From Thermoanaerobaculia bacterium (lineage in GTDB: Bacteria > Acidobacteriota > Thermoanaerobaculia > Multivoradales > Multivoraceae): a stretch of 40,343 nucleotides of DNA. Made by a program: the position numbers and the translations under genes. Shown here in pieces: positions 1 to 8,226 of the stretch; the first letter of the stretch is position 1, and every line of letters starts with the position of its first letter. Under the pieces are notes generated by a model. The model saw only the letters and a list, made by a program, of their open reading frames with translations, searched no databases and had not been told where the DNA came from. The DNA lies in the NCBI GenBank assembly GCA_022824725.1, contig JAJDZH010000383.1, forward strand, positions 66,563-106,905. Direction: 5' to 3'.

Positions 1-1
1 A

Positions 2-484
2 CGCCATGGCTACACCCACGATCGGGCCGCTGTCGCGGTCGGCCGGTCCCGGGTCAGCGTGACGGAATCCCTCGGGCTCCTGCGCATGCCCGGAGGCGCG
101 CGCGAAACCGCCGTCGGGCTCGGCGTCGCGTCGAGCAAGTCCATTCTGCTCGAGGTGATGAAGCTGGGCTCGGAGGCTTCGATGATCCGGATGCTGGAAC
201 GGATCGCGGAGCACGGCCTGACGCGCGCGGAAGTTCGCGCCGAGATCCGGAAACGGCGATCCCTCGCGGCTGAGCACCAAGCAGAGGCCGCCGCGGCGGA
301 AACGGTCGGCGCCGGGCAGGAGGCCGGGATGAAGGCTCACGTGTTCCGGTTCCGGTCGGGGGATGAGCGGTTCAGCGTGTCGCTCAGTTTCAGGCAGGAG
401 GTCGTGGAAGAGAACGACCTCATCCTGGCTCTCGAGGAGCTTCTGGCCGAGCTTCGGCGAGGCCGGGACGAGACGGGACCGTAG
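2..484 (+). CDS. ParB/RepB/Spo0J-family DNA-binding protein, 5' end missing
   Basis: The open frame runs in from the window edge, so the N-terminal nuclease-like part of a ParB protein is outside. The first residues read HGYTHDRAAVAVGRSRVSV, followed by a TESLGLLRMP stretch. This matches the helix-turn-helix of ParB proteins (family pattern: HG-T, then a GKSR-type recognition helix, then an LRLLxLP-like end). A second helical part (SMIRMLERIAEHGLTRAEVR) resembles the ParB segment after the HTH. The C-terminus is a charged tail with an FRFRSGDERFSVSLSF beta-like piece and a leucine-rich helix. A GTG at 59 could be taken as a start, but it lies inside the HTH, so the gene almost certainly begins upstream. 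ParB homologues bind centromere-like sites and segregate DNA, though orphan members can be regulators. Its position 62 bp before a candidate dif site is unusual, because chromosomal parB normally lies near oriC. The family assignment is fairly sure; the role is open. Confidence 0.7.
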   Translation, partial: RHGYTHDRAAVAVGRSRVSVTESLGLLRMPGGARETAVGLGVASSKSILLEVMKLGSEASMIRMLERIAEHGLTRAEVRAEIRKRRSLAAEHQAEAAAAETVGAGQEAGMKAHVFRFRSGDERFSVSLSFRQEVVEENDLILALEELLAELRRGRDETGP

Positions 485-545
485 GGCTCGGCGCCAGAAG
501 GCCGGCGCGAGGTCGTTGCCGCCACCGGTCGTTCGCGCATGGCCG

Positions 546-573
546 GAGTCTGATAATGTCCATTATGTAAACT
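546..573 (+). other. dif: Candidate chromosome dimer resolution site (dif)
   Basis: A 28-bp site fits XerC/XerD recombination sites. It has an 11-bp left arm GAGTCTGATAA, a 6-bp centre TGTCCA and an 11-bp right arm TTATGTAAACT. The right (XerD) arm is identical to the XerD arm of Bacillus subtilis dif as I recall it, and 9 of 11 bases match E. coli dif. ATAATG and CATTAT (553-558, 561-566) form the perfect inner inverted repeat typical of dif. The site is AT-rich in very GC-rich DNA and lies in a non-coding gap (485-612). XerCD would convert dimer chromosomes to monomers here during division under FtsK control. The match is by eye; uniqueness in the genome cannot be tested from this window. 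Confidence 0.8.
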
Positions 574-612
574 TAAGCAAGGAAGCCGGCCGCCTGTGGC
601 CGATGAGTCAGA

Positions 613-3054
613 ATGGCGGCTGAAACCGCGATGTACCGACTCCTCGACCGCTACATCCTCCGTGAGACGACGGGACCGCTCCTTCTCGGGCTCCTGGTGT
701 TCACGTTCCTGGCCCTCATGCAGGAGCTCTTCCAGTACGCGGAGATGATCATCGGCCGCAACGTGGAGGCTGGGGCCGCCCTCCAGCTCCTGGCCTACAG
801 CCTGCCGCATATCGTCGTCCTGACGATCCCGATGGCCTTCCTGTTCGCGATCCTCATCGCGATCGGCCGCCTGGCGGCGGACAGCGAGCTGGTGGCGATG
901 AGGGCCTCGGGTATCAGCCTCTGGGCGATCTACCGGCCGATCCTGCTCATGAGCCTGGTCCTCGCGGCTCTGACCGGCTATCTGAGCACGGTCACGCTAC
1001 CCGCGGGCAACAAGGCGATCAGCGACCTCCGCCTGTCGATTCTGACCCGAAACGTCAGTCAGCAGGTCAAGCCGAAGGTCTTCTACGACCAGCTTCAGGA
1101 TCGGGTCCTCTACGTCTTCGAGACTCCCGAGAACGACGAAGGCTGGCGAGGGGTCTTCCTCGCCGACGCCGTGCCGGGCCCGGAACAGCAGGTGATCGTG
1201 GGCGAAACCGGCCGGATCAATCTGAACCAGTCGACCGGCCAGGCGGTCCTTCGGTTCGGCGTCGCCGACGTCCACGAGGTGGACACGAACAACCCGGGCG
1301 CCTACCAGCTCCAGCGACTCAGGGACGCGAACATCGCACTCGAGGACAGCCTTTTCCGGCAGGAAGAGCGACTGGTACTGGCGAAGGACGTCCGTTCCAT
1401 GACTCTCCCCGAGCTCTTCGACCGGACCGTGGAGCCCGGAAGAACCGCGTCGGAGCGGAACAGGGCGTTGGTCGAGATCCACAAGAAGTTCGCCATCCCG
1501 GCGGCCTGTCTGGTGTTCGGCCTCTACGGAATCCCGCTCGGTTTCCGGAACCGGCGGGGCGGCCGCTCTTCCGGTTTCCTCGTGTCGGTCGGCATCTTCC
1601 TCTTCTACTACGTCCTGCTGGGGAACGGAGAGGAGGCGGCAGCGAGCGGTCAACTTCCCTCCTGGCTGGCCATGTGGGCGCCGAACATCGTCCTGAGCGT
1701 CCTCGGCACCTTCCTGCTGTGGCGCCGCAACCGGGACAAGAGCCTGATGATCAGCGCTCTCGACCGATTTGCGCAGGATCATCTGTGGCGGCGCTTCGCT
1801 CGCCTTGGGCGCCGGCGGGAGATCCTGGGACGCAGGCGGCGCGCCCGGGAGCACCGGCTCGCGCGTGTGCGGCCGCAGTCGCTGGTGTCCTCCCCCACCC
1901 CGGCACGCGTGAAGGTCCGCGTGGAACCACCGACCTTCCGCTTCCCCGGAGTTCTGGACCGCTACATCTTCGGCGTGTTCGTTCGGGTGCTGGCCGTGAC
2001 GATCGTGGCCGCCCTTGCCGTCTTCATCGTCTCCGACTTCACCCAGCTCGTCGACGAGATGCTCCGGAACAATGTCCGTTCCGGTGTTTTCGTCGAGTAC
2101 TACCAGTACCTGTCCCTCCAGGTCTTCTACGACAACGCCCCCGTTCTCGTCCTGGTCACGACTCTCGTCACGTTCGGCCTGCTGTCCCAGCGCAACGAAG
2201 TCGTAGCCGCCAAGGCGCTTGGGTTCAGCCTGTTTCGACTGGCCGTGCCGGCCCTGTTCGCGGCGGTCGGCGTCGCCCTCCTGAGCGCCGCGCTGGAGAA
2301 CTCGGTGCTACCGGCCTCGAACGCGAAAGTCGTAGAAATGAGGGACCGGATACGGGGCGGTACCGGCCCCGTCAAGAGCTATCACCGGGCCGACCGTCAA
2401 TGGCGTTTCGCCCAGGAAGAGAACGGTGGCGGCTACATCTACAACTACCGGCACTACGACGCGGACCGGGCCACGTTGCGGCGCCTCCAGGTGTTCCGTT
2501 TCGACGCTCAACACAGGCTCACCCGGCGTCTCTACGCGGCCGCGGCCCGACACGTCCCTGGCGACGGCAAGGGCCGCTGGGAACTGGTGGATGCCTGGAT
2601 TCGGGAGTTCGACGGCCTGACAATCACCAATAGCCAGCGATTCGCCGGTCCCCAGCCGGTGGATCTCCCGGAGGAGCCGGAGTTCTTCAACACGGAGGTG
2701 AAGTACGCGGAGCAGATGAACCGGCTCGAACTCCGCCGCCATATCGACGAACTCGTGGCAGCGGGAACGGACGTGCCGGAGCTGGAGATGCAGCTCCACA
2801 ACAAGACCGCGATGCCTGTCGTCAGCCTGGTGATGGCCCTGGTCGCGCTGCCTTTTGCCTTCCGCCTCGGCCGCCAGGGCGCGCTGTACGGCATTGGCAT
2901 TTCCATCGTCGTGGGAATCGTGTACTACACGGTGATCAGCGTCTTCACCACCCTGGGTCAGTCCGAGGTCCTGCCGCCGCTGATCGCCGCCTGGAGTCCC
3001 AACGCCCTGTTCGCGACGCTGGCGCTCTACCTCTTTCTGGGCCTACGGACCTGA
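613..3054 (+). CDS. LptF-LptG fusion, LPS export ABC permease
   Basis: This is one 813-residue frame holding two YjgP/YjgQ (LptF/LptG) permease units. LptF and LptG normally form a heterodimer in the inner membrane that, with the LptB ATPase, extracts LPS and hands it to LptC/LptA. Unit 1 (about residues 7-375) begins LLDRYILRETTGPLLLGLLV and ends with membrane helices near LPSWLAMWAPNIVL. An Arg-rich cytoplasmic-looking linker follows (about 380-440, RRREILGRRRRAREHR). Unit 2 begins near residue 447 (VLDRYIFGVFVRVLAV) and ends with WSPNALFATLALYLFLGL. Both units show the family layout: paired N-terminal helices, a periplasmic beta-rich domain, then C-terminal helices. Either ATG 613 or ATG 631 could be the start; the latter fits the usual LptF N-terminus better, and neither has a clear ribosome site. 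The gene ends 2 bp from the stop of the convergent metK. Confidence 0.9.
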   Translation: MAAETAMYRLLDRYILRETTGPLLLGLLVFTFLALMQELFQYAEMIIGRNVEAGAALQLLAYSLPHIVVLTIPMAFLFAILIAIGRLAADSELVAMRASGISLWAIYRPILLMSLVLAALTGYLSTVTLPAGNKAISDLRLSILTRNVSQQVKPKVFYDQLQDRVLYVFETPENDEGWRGVFLADAVPGPEQQVIVGETGRINLNQSTGQAVLRFGVADVHEVDTNNPGAYQLQRLRDANIALEDSLFRQEERLVLAKDVRSMTLPELFDRTVEPGRTASERNRALVEIHKKFAIPAACLVFGLYGIPLGFRNRRGGRSSGFLVSVGIFLFYYVLLGNGEEAAASGQLPSWLAMWAPNIVLSVLGTFLLWRRNRDKSLMISALDRFAQDHLWRRFARLGRRREILGRRRRAREHRLARVRPQSLVSSPTPARVKVRVEPPTFRFPGVLDRYIFGVFVRVLAVTIVAALAVFIVSDFTQLVDEMLRNNVRSGVFVEYYQYLSLQVFYDNAPVLVLVTTLVTFGLLSQRNEVVAAKALGFSLFRLAVPALFAAVGVALLSAALENSVLPASNAKVVEMRDRIRGGTGPVKSYHRADRQWRFAQEENGGGYIYNYRHYDADRATLRRLQVFRFDAQHRLTRRLYAAAARHVPGDGKGRWELVDAWIREFDGLTITNSQRFAGPQPVDLPEEPEFFNTEVKYAEQMNRLELRRHIDELVAAGTDVPELEMQLHNKTAMPVVSLVMALVALPFAFRLGRQGALYGIGISIVVGIVYYTVISVFTTLGQSEVLPPLIAAWSPNALFATLALYLFLGLRT

Positions 3055-3056
3055 GG

Positions 3057-4217
3057 TCAGGCGACCGCGCGGCGAAGGGTGGGGACCCGGTCGAGCTGCT
3101 CCCAGGGGAACTCGGACCGCCCGAAATGGCCATAGGCCGCGGTCTGGAGGTAACGCGGCTGGCGCAGACTCAACCCGTCGATGATCGCAAGCGGTTCGAG
3201 GGCGAACTCACTCGTGACGATCTCCTCGAGTAGCCGGTCCGTAAGACCCTCCCGGGCGGTACCGAAGGAATCCACGTGGACCGAAACCGGCTTTGCGACA
3301 CCGATGGCGTACGCCAGTTGCACTTCCAGCCGATCCGCCATCCCGGCCGCGACGAGGTTCTTGGCCACGTACCGGGCCATGTAGCTGGCGGAGCGGTCCA
3401 CCTTGGTCGGGTCCTTGCCGGAGAACGCGCCACCGCCGTGGTGACCGACGCCGCCGTACGTATCGACGATGATCTTGCGTCCCGTCAGTCCGCAGTCCCC
3501 CTGCGGACCGCCGGTCACGAAGTTGCCGGTGGGATTGACGTGGAGCTTCGTCTTGCGGGCGCCGTCCTCGCGATACAGATCGTTCGGCAGCGAGGCCCGC
3601 GCCACATGTTCGCGTACGACCCGCTCGATCTCATCCTGCCCGACGCCGGCTGCATGCTGAGTGGAAACCACGACCGTGTGGATCCGGTGGGCTTCCCCAT
3701 CGTCCCCGTACTCGACGGTGACCTGCGACTTGCCGTCCGGACGCAACCAGTCGAAGTCCCCCGAACGGCGCAATTCGGCAAGCCGCCGCGTCAGGCGATG
3801 CGCCAGCTCGATCGGCAACGGCATGAAGTCCGCCGTCTCCCGGCAGGCGTAGCCGAACATCATTCCCTGGTCACCGGCGCCGCCCCTGTCGACGCCGAGG
3901 GCGATGTCCGCGGATTGCTCGTCGAGCCGAACCTGCACTTCACAGTCGTCGGCGCCGAAGCCGGCCCCCATGTCGCCATAGCCGATGTCGCGGATCGTCT
4001 TTCGCGCCACGGCCTCGTAGTCGATCTCGTCGTCGCCGGAACGAAGCGTGATTTCACCAGCGAGCACCACGAGGTCGGTGCTGACCAGCGTCTCGCACGC
4101 CACTCGGGCCCTCGGATCCCGGCTCAGTGCGGCATCGAGGACGGCGTCCGAGATCTGGTCCGCGACCTTGTCGGGATGTCCCTCGGTCACCGACTCGGAA
4201 GTGAACAACCGGCGCAT
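3057..4217 (-). CDS. metK: S-adenosylmethionine synthase
   Basis: MetK makes S-adenosylmethionine from methionine and ATP in the cytosol. The protein starts [20 protein letters not shown], the family's N-terminal ATP-binding signature, and has the [12 protein letters not shown] hexapeptide-type motif and [17 protein letters not shown] near the C-terminal third. From the ATG at 4217 it is 386 residues, close to the 384 of E. coli MetK. The frame stays open to 4268 and two upstream ATGs exist, but the extra residues are not part of the family. The gene is convergent with lptFG and divergent from the TrmH-type gene at 4328. I found no recognisable SAM riboswitch in the 110-bp divergent gap. ahcY at 20991-22529 supplies the step that removes S-adenosylhomocysteine. 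Confidence 0.97.
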   Translation of the reverse strand: MRRLFTSESVTEGHPDKVADQISDAVLDAALSRDPRARVACETLVSTDLVVLAGEITLRSGDDEIDYEAVARKTIRDIGYGDMGAGFGADDCEVQVRLDEQSADIALGVDRGGAGDQGMMFGYACRETADFMPLPIELAHRLTRRLAELRRSGDFDWLRPDGKSQVTVEYGDDGEAHRIHTVVVSTQHAAGVGQDEIERVVREHVARASLPNDLYREDGARKTKLHVNPTGNFVTGGPQGDCGLTGRKIIVDTYGGVGHHGGGAFSGKDPTKVDRSASYMARYVAKNLVAAGMADRLEVQLAYAIGVAKPVSVHVDSFGTAREGLTDRLLEEIVTSEFALEPLAIIDGLSLRQPRYLQTAAYGHFGRSEFPWEQLDRVPTLRRAVA

Positions 4218-4327
4218 TCCGGTCGCGGGCCTCGACATGGGCCGCGACACTAGCAAGTTCCTGGGCAAAATCCACGCCCAGGGACTTCCCTCGCCAGCCG
4301 GCGCCGAGCCATAACATCGCCAGCGAG

Positions 4328-5173
4328 ATGATCCGCAGCCGGAACAATCCGCAGGTCAGAACGATCCGGCGACTGCGCAGCGCGCATGGGCGGAGGAACG
4401 CCGAACTCCTCCTGCTCGAGGGCCCGCACCTGGCAGCGGCCGCCGCCGGGGCCGGTCTCACTCTGCGCCACCTCCTGGTCACCCCCGACTTCCAATCCCG
4501 GCATGGCGATCTCGTAGATCACATCGAGCACGAGTCCGGCGCACGCGCCGCCGTGATCGATCCCCAACGTCTCCGCGAGCAGGCGGATGCGGATGCTCCC
4601 CAGGGAATCGCGGCCGTCGCCGAACCGCCTGGCACCTGGAAGACCGCCGAGAGCAGAACTCCCATACTCGATCCCGGCCTTCACCTCTACGCTGACGGCA
4701 TCCAGGATCCCGGCAACCTCGGCGCCATGGCCCGATCCGCCGAAGCCGCCGGCGCGGTGTCCCTGCTTCTTTCGCCAGGCACCGCCGGACCCGGCCACCC
4801 CCGCGCCCTCCGAGCCTCCGCCGGCAGCCTCCTTCGCATGCCCCTGTGCACCGATGTCGATGTAGACCGCCTTCCGTCCGATATCCGTCTTCTCGCCCTG
4901 ACCCCTCACCCACCGGACCACGGCCGGGTTCCCACGACGACACTGTTCTCAGATGACGGCGTCCCGCCGGGCCTCGTCCCCACCGACCCGATCCTCCTCG
5001 CCGTCGGCAGCGAGAGCAGGGGCCTCTCGCCCGCTCTCCTCGCTCGTGCCGACTCTCTCCTGGCCATCCCCATCGCCCCGGCTGTCGAGTCCCTCAACGC
5101 CACCGTCGCCGCGTCTCTCGCCCTGTTCGAACTGCGCCGCCTGCTCGAACTGGCGCAGCCTTCCTGCCGCTGA
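4328..5173 (+). CDS. TrmH/SpoU-family RNA 2'-O-ribose methyltransferase
   Basis: A SAM-dependent SPOUT-fold RNA methyltransferase of 281 residues. The N-terminal part ([19 protein letters not shown], then [12 protein letters not shown]) matches the substrate-binding domain of RlmB/TrmH-like enzymes. The catalytic domain has motif 1 [18 protein letters not shown] with the conserved Asn-x-Gly, motif 2 [15 protein letters not shown] with the Glu, and motif 3 [20 protein letters not shown]. These form the trefoil-knot cofactor site. The likely target is rRNA or tRNA ribose; which nucleotide cannot be read from sequence. It is divergent from metK and its stop lies 7 bp from the convergent etfA stop. 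Confidence 0.92.
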   Translation: MIRSRNNPQVRTIRRLRSAHGRRNAELLLLEGPHLAAAAAGAGLTLRHLLVTPDFQSRHGDLVDHIEHESGARAAVIDPQRLREQADADAPQGIAAVAEPPGTWKTAESRTPILDPGLHLYADGIQDPGNLGAMARSAEAAGAVSLLLSPGTAGPGHPRALRASAGSLLRMPLCTDVDVDRLPSDIRLLALTPHPPDHGRVPTTTLFSDDGVPPGLVPTDPILLAVGSESRGLSPALLARADSLLAIPIAPAVESLNATVAASLALFELRRLLELAQPSCR

Positions 5174-5180
5174 CGGGTGA

Positions 5181-6110
5181 CTAGCCGGGACGTCTCGCTA
5201 GCAGCAGGCGGGTCAGCGCCGGCGCGACGTCATGGAGGTCGGCGACGATGCCGTAGTGGGCGACGCTGAAGATGGGGGCTTCGGGGTCCCTGTTGACGGC
5301 GACGATGACGCGGGAGCCACTCATGCCCATCAGATGCTGGATCGAGCCGGATACGCCGAGGGCGACGTAGAGGTTCGGGGCAACGATGTGGCCGCTCGAT
5401 CCGACCTGGTGCTCACGGGGCAGCCAGCCGTTGTCGACCACGGGCCGGCTCGCTCCGAGTTCGGCGTCCAGCGCCGAGGCCAGGTCGGCTGCGACGGAGA
5501 CCTCGTCCGGGCCGCCGACGCCGCGGCCGGCGGTAACGATCCGCTCGGCACCCGGCAGATCGACGCCGCCCGCGCCTGCCGCTTCACGGCCGAGAATCTC
5601 CCGTTCCCGGTGCCGTTCGACGTCGGCCGGCCGACCGACCTCGAACACCCGCTCCGGCAACTCCACCGGATCGTGGCCGCCGAACGCGCCGATCTGGACC
5701 GTGGCGACGACAAGTCGCCTCTTCGGTCGCACTTCGGCCCGCAGCCTGGCCTGGAGGATGGCCCGGCTGAAACTGAGGACGCCGCCAGCATCGAGCGTCG
5801 CCGAGCTGACCGAGGCGACGTAGGCGGCGCCAAGCCGTACCGCGAGTCGTGGCGCGTACTCCGCCGACTGGTAGGTGTGCGGGAGGAGAACCACCGTCGG
5901 CGCCGCCGGATCCCCGCCGCTCTCCCGAGTGATCAGAACACGAAGCGCCTCCGCGTAGAGCCCGGGCGAGTAGGGACCGAGACTCTCTTCGTCGAGAACG
6001 GCGACCCGGGAGTTGCCGCCGAGAGCCCGTCCGCAGGCACGAACTTCCTGCGTCCCCGGTCCACCGCCCGCGCCTTCGACCAGCCATACGACCGCTGCCG
6101 CCGAGTTCAG
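5181..6110 (-). CDS. etfA: Electron transfer flavoprotein alpha subunit, probable CTG start
   Basis: EtfA with EtfB carries electrons from acyl-CoA and related dehydrogenases to the quinone pool through ETF-quinone oxidoreductase. The C-terminal FAD domain is clear: [18 protein letters not shown], then [40 protein letters not shown] and [20 protein letters not shown]. The N-terminal domain starts [10 protein letters not shown]. No ATG, GTG or TTG is available between the etfB 3' end and that segment. The only near-cognate start is CTG at 6110, which overlaps the etfB stop as CTGA. A GGGAGG ribosome site lies exactly 7 nt before it, so I take CTG as the start (309 residues). The alternative is a start further upstream inside etfB or a sequence error. 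Translation is probably coupled to etfB. Confidence 0.9.
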   Translation of the reverse strand: MNSAAAVVWLVEGAGGGPGTQEVRACGRALGGNSRVAVLDEESLGPYSPGLYAEALRVLITRESGGDPAAPTVVLLPHTYQSAEYAPRLAVRLGAAYVASVSSATLDAGGVLSFSRAILQARLRAEVRPKRRLVVATVQIGAFGGHDPVELPERVFEVGRPADVERHREREILGREAAGAGGVDLPGAERIVTAGRGVGGPDEVSVAADLASALDAELGASRPVVDNGWLPREHQVGSSGHIVAPNLYVALGVSGSIQHLMGMSGSRVIVAVNRDPEAPIFSVAHYGIVADLHDVAPALTRLLLARRPG

Positions 6111-6913
6111 AGCGCCGCCTCCCGTTCGAGGTGTGCGAGCAACTCCTCCGCTGCCGCCTCCGCCGAAACGCCCTCGATCACCACGCCGCCGGCGCCGGCA
6201 GGCGGCAAGCTGACGGATTCGGTTTCGGTCCCGGCGCCTGCGGCTCCCACCAGGCCCGCATCCACACCCGAGCAATCCTCGCGGTGCAGCGGTTTCCTGC
6301 GCGACTGAAGCGTTCCCCGCAGGGAAGCGAACCGCGGCTTGTTGATGCCGGCCTGAATCGCCAGTACGGCCGGCAGGTCCAGCCTCAGAACCTCGTTCAT
6401 ACCGCCCTCGAGTTCCCGGACGACGCGTACCGACTGCTTGCGGGAGTCCAGCTCGACGGCCATGACCAACCAGGCGTACGGAACGCCCAGGATCTCGGCA
6501 ATCACCGCCGGAGTCGCCGCCTGCCCCAGGTCGTCCGACTGGGCTCCGGTGAGCACGAGGTCGCAGTGAACTTTCGCCAGTGCCGCCGCCAGAGCGCATC
6601 CGTCGGCCAGGGCATCGCCTCCCTGCAACGCCTCACCGGCCAGGTGCACCGCGCGGTCGGCGCCCAGCGCCAGGGCCTTTCTCAGGGCCTCTTCGACCCG
6701 CGGCGGACCGAGGCTGAACACGACCAGCTCGGGCCGCTCCTCGCCGCGCGACACCTGCGCTTCGGCCAGAAGGAGCCCTTCCTCCAGCGCGCAGAGGTCG
6801 CAACTGGAGATGACCCAGTTCAGATCGCTGTCGTCGATCTCTCTTCCGGAGTCGGCGATCCGCAGGTGGGAGTCCGTGTCCGGTACCTGTTTGATGCAGA
6901 CGCCGATCCTCAA
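6107..6913 (-). CDS. etfB: Electron transfer flavoprotein beta subunit
   Basis: The product begins LRIGVCIKQVPDTDSHLRI, the standard EtfB N-terminus. It contains SDLNWVISSCDLCALEEGL, the family region that contacts AMP/FAD, then LVLTGAQSDDLGQAATPAVI and DLPAVLAIQAGINKPRFASL, which ends the conserved core. The start is taken as TTG at 6913, preceded by GGGAGG with a 6-nt gap; the frame is open further upstream but the extra residues are not EtfB-like. The 268-residue length fits the family. It is first gene of a two-gene operon with etfA (4-nt overlap) and diverges from tolQ across a 171-bp gap. Confidence 0.93.
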   Translation of the reverse strand: MRIGVCIKQVPDTDSHLRIADSGREIDDSDLNWVISSCDLCALEEGLLLAEAQVSRGEERPELVVFSLGPPRVEEALRKALALGADRAVHLAGEALQGGDALADGCALAAALAKVHCDLVLTGAQSDDLGQAATPAVIAEILGVPYAWLVMAVELDSRKQSVRVVRELEGGMNEVLRLDLPAVLAIQAGINKPRFASLRGTLQSRRKPLHREDCSGVDAGLVGAAGAGTETESVSLPPAGAGGVVIEGVSAEAAAEELLAHLEREAAL

Positions 6914-7016
6914 CCTCTCCTCCCGAGACCTGTCTCCGCGGCAACCTGCCGGGCGCGCGAGCATAGCGCCGCGTCCGCGGCTACCGAAGCAGGCGCCTGG
7001 GCGGCTCCGCGAAGCC

Positions 7017-7032
7017 ATAGACGTCTGTCTAT
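7017..7032. promoter_or_regulatory. Inverted repeat in the etfB/tolQ divergent gap
   Basis: ATAGAC and GTCTAT are perfect inverted arms separated by GTCT; the centre AGACGTCT is itself a palindrome. Further GTCTG copies follow (7035-7039). The element lies between two divergently transcribed operons, 53 bp before the tolQ ATG and 104 bp from the etfB start, so it may be an operator. No regulator is identified. Confidence 0.3.
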
Positions 7033-7084
7033 CTGTCTGGTAGTTTTGCTTGCGGTGCCTTCGTTCGCCATTCAGCTCGCAACG

Positions 7085-7771
7085 ATGACCGGCGACTCCG
7101 CGGTCATCCACTTCTTTCTCCGTTCGGGCCCGGTGGCGAAGATCGTTCTCGGCATCCTGGTGCTCATGTCGCTTTCGTCCTGGTACGTACTGCTTCAGCG
7201 CCTGCTGCTGTTCCGGCGCACCGGCCGGCAGAATCGGAGTTTCCTGGCCCTCTTCCGCAAGGCCGCCCGCTTCAGCGACATCGGCAAGGCCGCGTCGGAC
7301 CATCGAGCCTCCTCCCTGGTCGGACTGTTTCAGGCCGGCTACCTCGAGATCGATACACAGATCAAGGCGTTGCGGGAGCCCCACGGAGACGACGAGGGCC
7401 TGCGCCTGCAGTCGCTGATGGGCCTGGAACGGACTCTCCGCCGGGCCGCCAACGTCGAACTCCGGGTCCTCGCACGGAACACGTCCTGGCTGGCGACGAC
7501 CGCCGCGGCGGCTCCCTTCATCGGCCTCTTCGGCACGGTGTGGGGAATCATGATCGCTTTCAACGACATTGGAACCTCCGGCACGGCCACGATCACCGCG
7601 GTCGCTCCCGGCATCGCCGAAGCGCTGGTGAACACGGCCGCCGGCCTGGTTGCCGCGATTCCCGCCCTGGTCGGTTACAACTACCTGGCGACCAGGCTCC
7701 GCCAGTTGCGCGCCGAAATGGACGACTTCACGCTTGAGTTCCTGAACCTGGCCGAACGGAACTTCGGCTGA
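7085..7771 (+). CDS. tolQ: TolQ/ExbB/MotA-type proton channel subunit
   Basis: TolQ with TolR forms the proton-motive-force motor of the Tol-Pal system in the inner membrane. The 228-residue product has three membrane segments: about 14-36 (VAKIVLGILVLMSLSSWYVLL), about 140-160 (APFIGLFGTVWGIMIAF) and about 180-202 (LVNTAAGLVAAIPALVGYNY). The GLFGTVWGIMIAF and EALVNTAAGLVAAIPA stretches are the diagnostic TolQ/ExbB motifs. ATG 7085 gives the usual short N-terminus (MTGDSAVIHFFLRSGP); the upstream open frame with TTG/GTG codons lacks family character. It is the first gene of the cluster tolQ-tolR-tonB-like-tolB-pal-cpoB, which identifies it as tolQ rather than exbB. Confidence 0.92.
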   Translation: MTGDSAVIHFFLRSGPVAKIVLGILVLMSLSSWYVLLQRLLLFRRTGRQNRSFLALFRKAARFSDIGKAASDHRASSLVGLFQAGYLEIDTQIKALREPHGDDEGLRLQSLMGLERTLRRAANVELRVLARNTSWLATTAAAAPFIGLFGTVWGIMIAFNDIGTSGTATITAVAPGIAEALVNTAAGLVAAIPALVGYNYLATRLRQLRAEMDDFTLEFLNLAERNFG

Positions 7772-7793
7772 GCCAGCTCCCGGAGGGAACAGG

Positions 7794-8213
7794 ATGGCGT
7801 TCTTCCAGGACACCGACAGCGACGATTCGGTCCTCGCCGACATCAACGTCACGCCCCTGGTGGACGTCATGCTCGTCCTGCTGATCATCTTCATGATCGC
7901 GACGCCGATGCTGCACCAGGGGGTCGAGGTGACGCTGCCGGAAATGGAGTCTCCCGCGTCGCTGGCCATCCGGGACGAGGATCCGATGATTCTCACGATC
8001 GCCCGGAACGATCTCGTCTACATCAAGGACGAACCGGTGGCCACGGCGCTGCTGGTCGACCGGCTGCTCCCGATGCTCGAGCTCCGCAACTACGAAGCGG
8101 TGTTCGTCAAGGGAGACGAGGACGTCCCCTACGGAAGAATCATCGACGTGCTCGACGTTCTTGAGCGTGCGGACATCCATCGGGTGTCTCTCGTCGTACA
8201 ACCAGCGGATTGA
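7794..8213 (+). CDS. tolR: TolR/ExbD-type motor subunit
   Basis: 139 residues with a short cytoplasmic N-terminus, the conserved DINVTPLVDVMLVLLIIFMI segment (about 16-35) and a periplasmic C-terminal domain. Asp24 in the single transmembrane helix corresponds to the proton-carrying Asp of TolR/ExbD. The periplasmic part ends with an RIIDVLDVLERADIHRVSLV pattern typical of the family. A GGAGGG ribosome site lies 6 nt before the ATG. It follows tolQ by 22 bp and energises the TonB/TolA-like protein encoded next. Confidence 0.93.
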   Translation: MAFFQDTDSDDSVLADINVTPLVDVMLVLLIIFMIATPMLHQGVEVTLPEMESPASLAIRDEDPMILTIARNDLVYIKDEPVATALLVDRLLPMLELRNYEAVFVKGDEDVPYGRIIDVLDVLERADIHRVSLVVQPAD

Positions 8214-8226
8214 GGCCCGGGGACCT

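Noticed and set aside
4218-4327. A SAM riboswitch before metK
   Set aside because: I could not find the conserved stems or core of known SAM riboswitch classes in this 110-bp gap.
6131-7084. Long N-terminal extension of the tolQ frame
   Set aside because: It runs antisense through etfB. The conserved TolQ sequence starts at ATG 7085.
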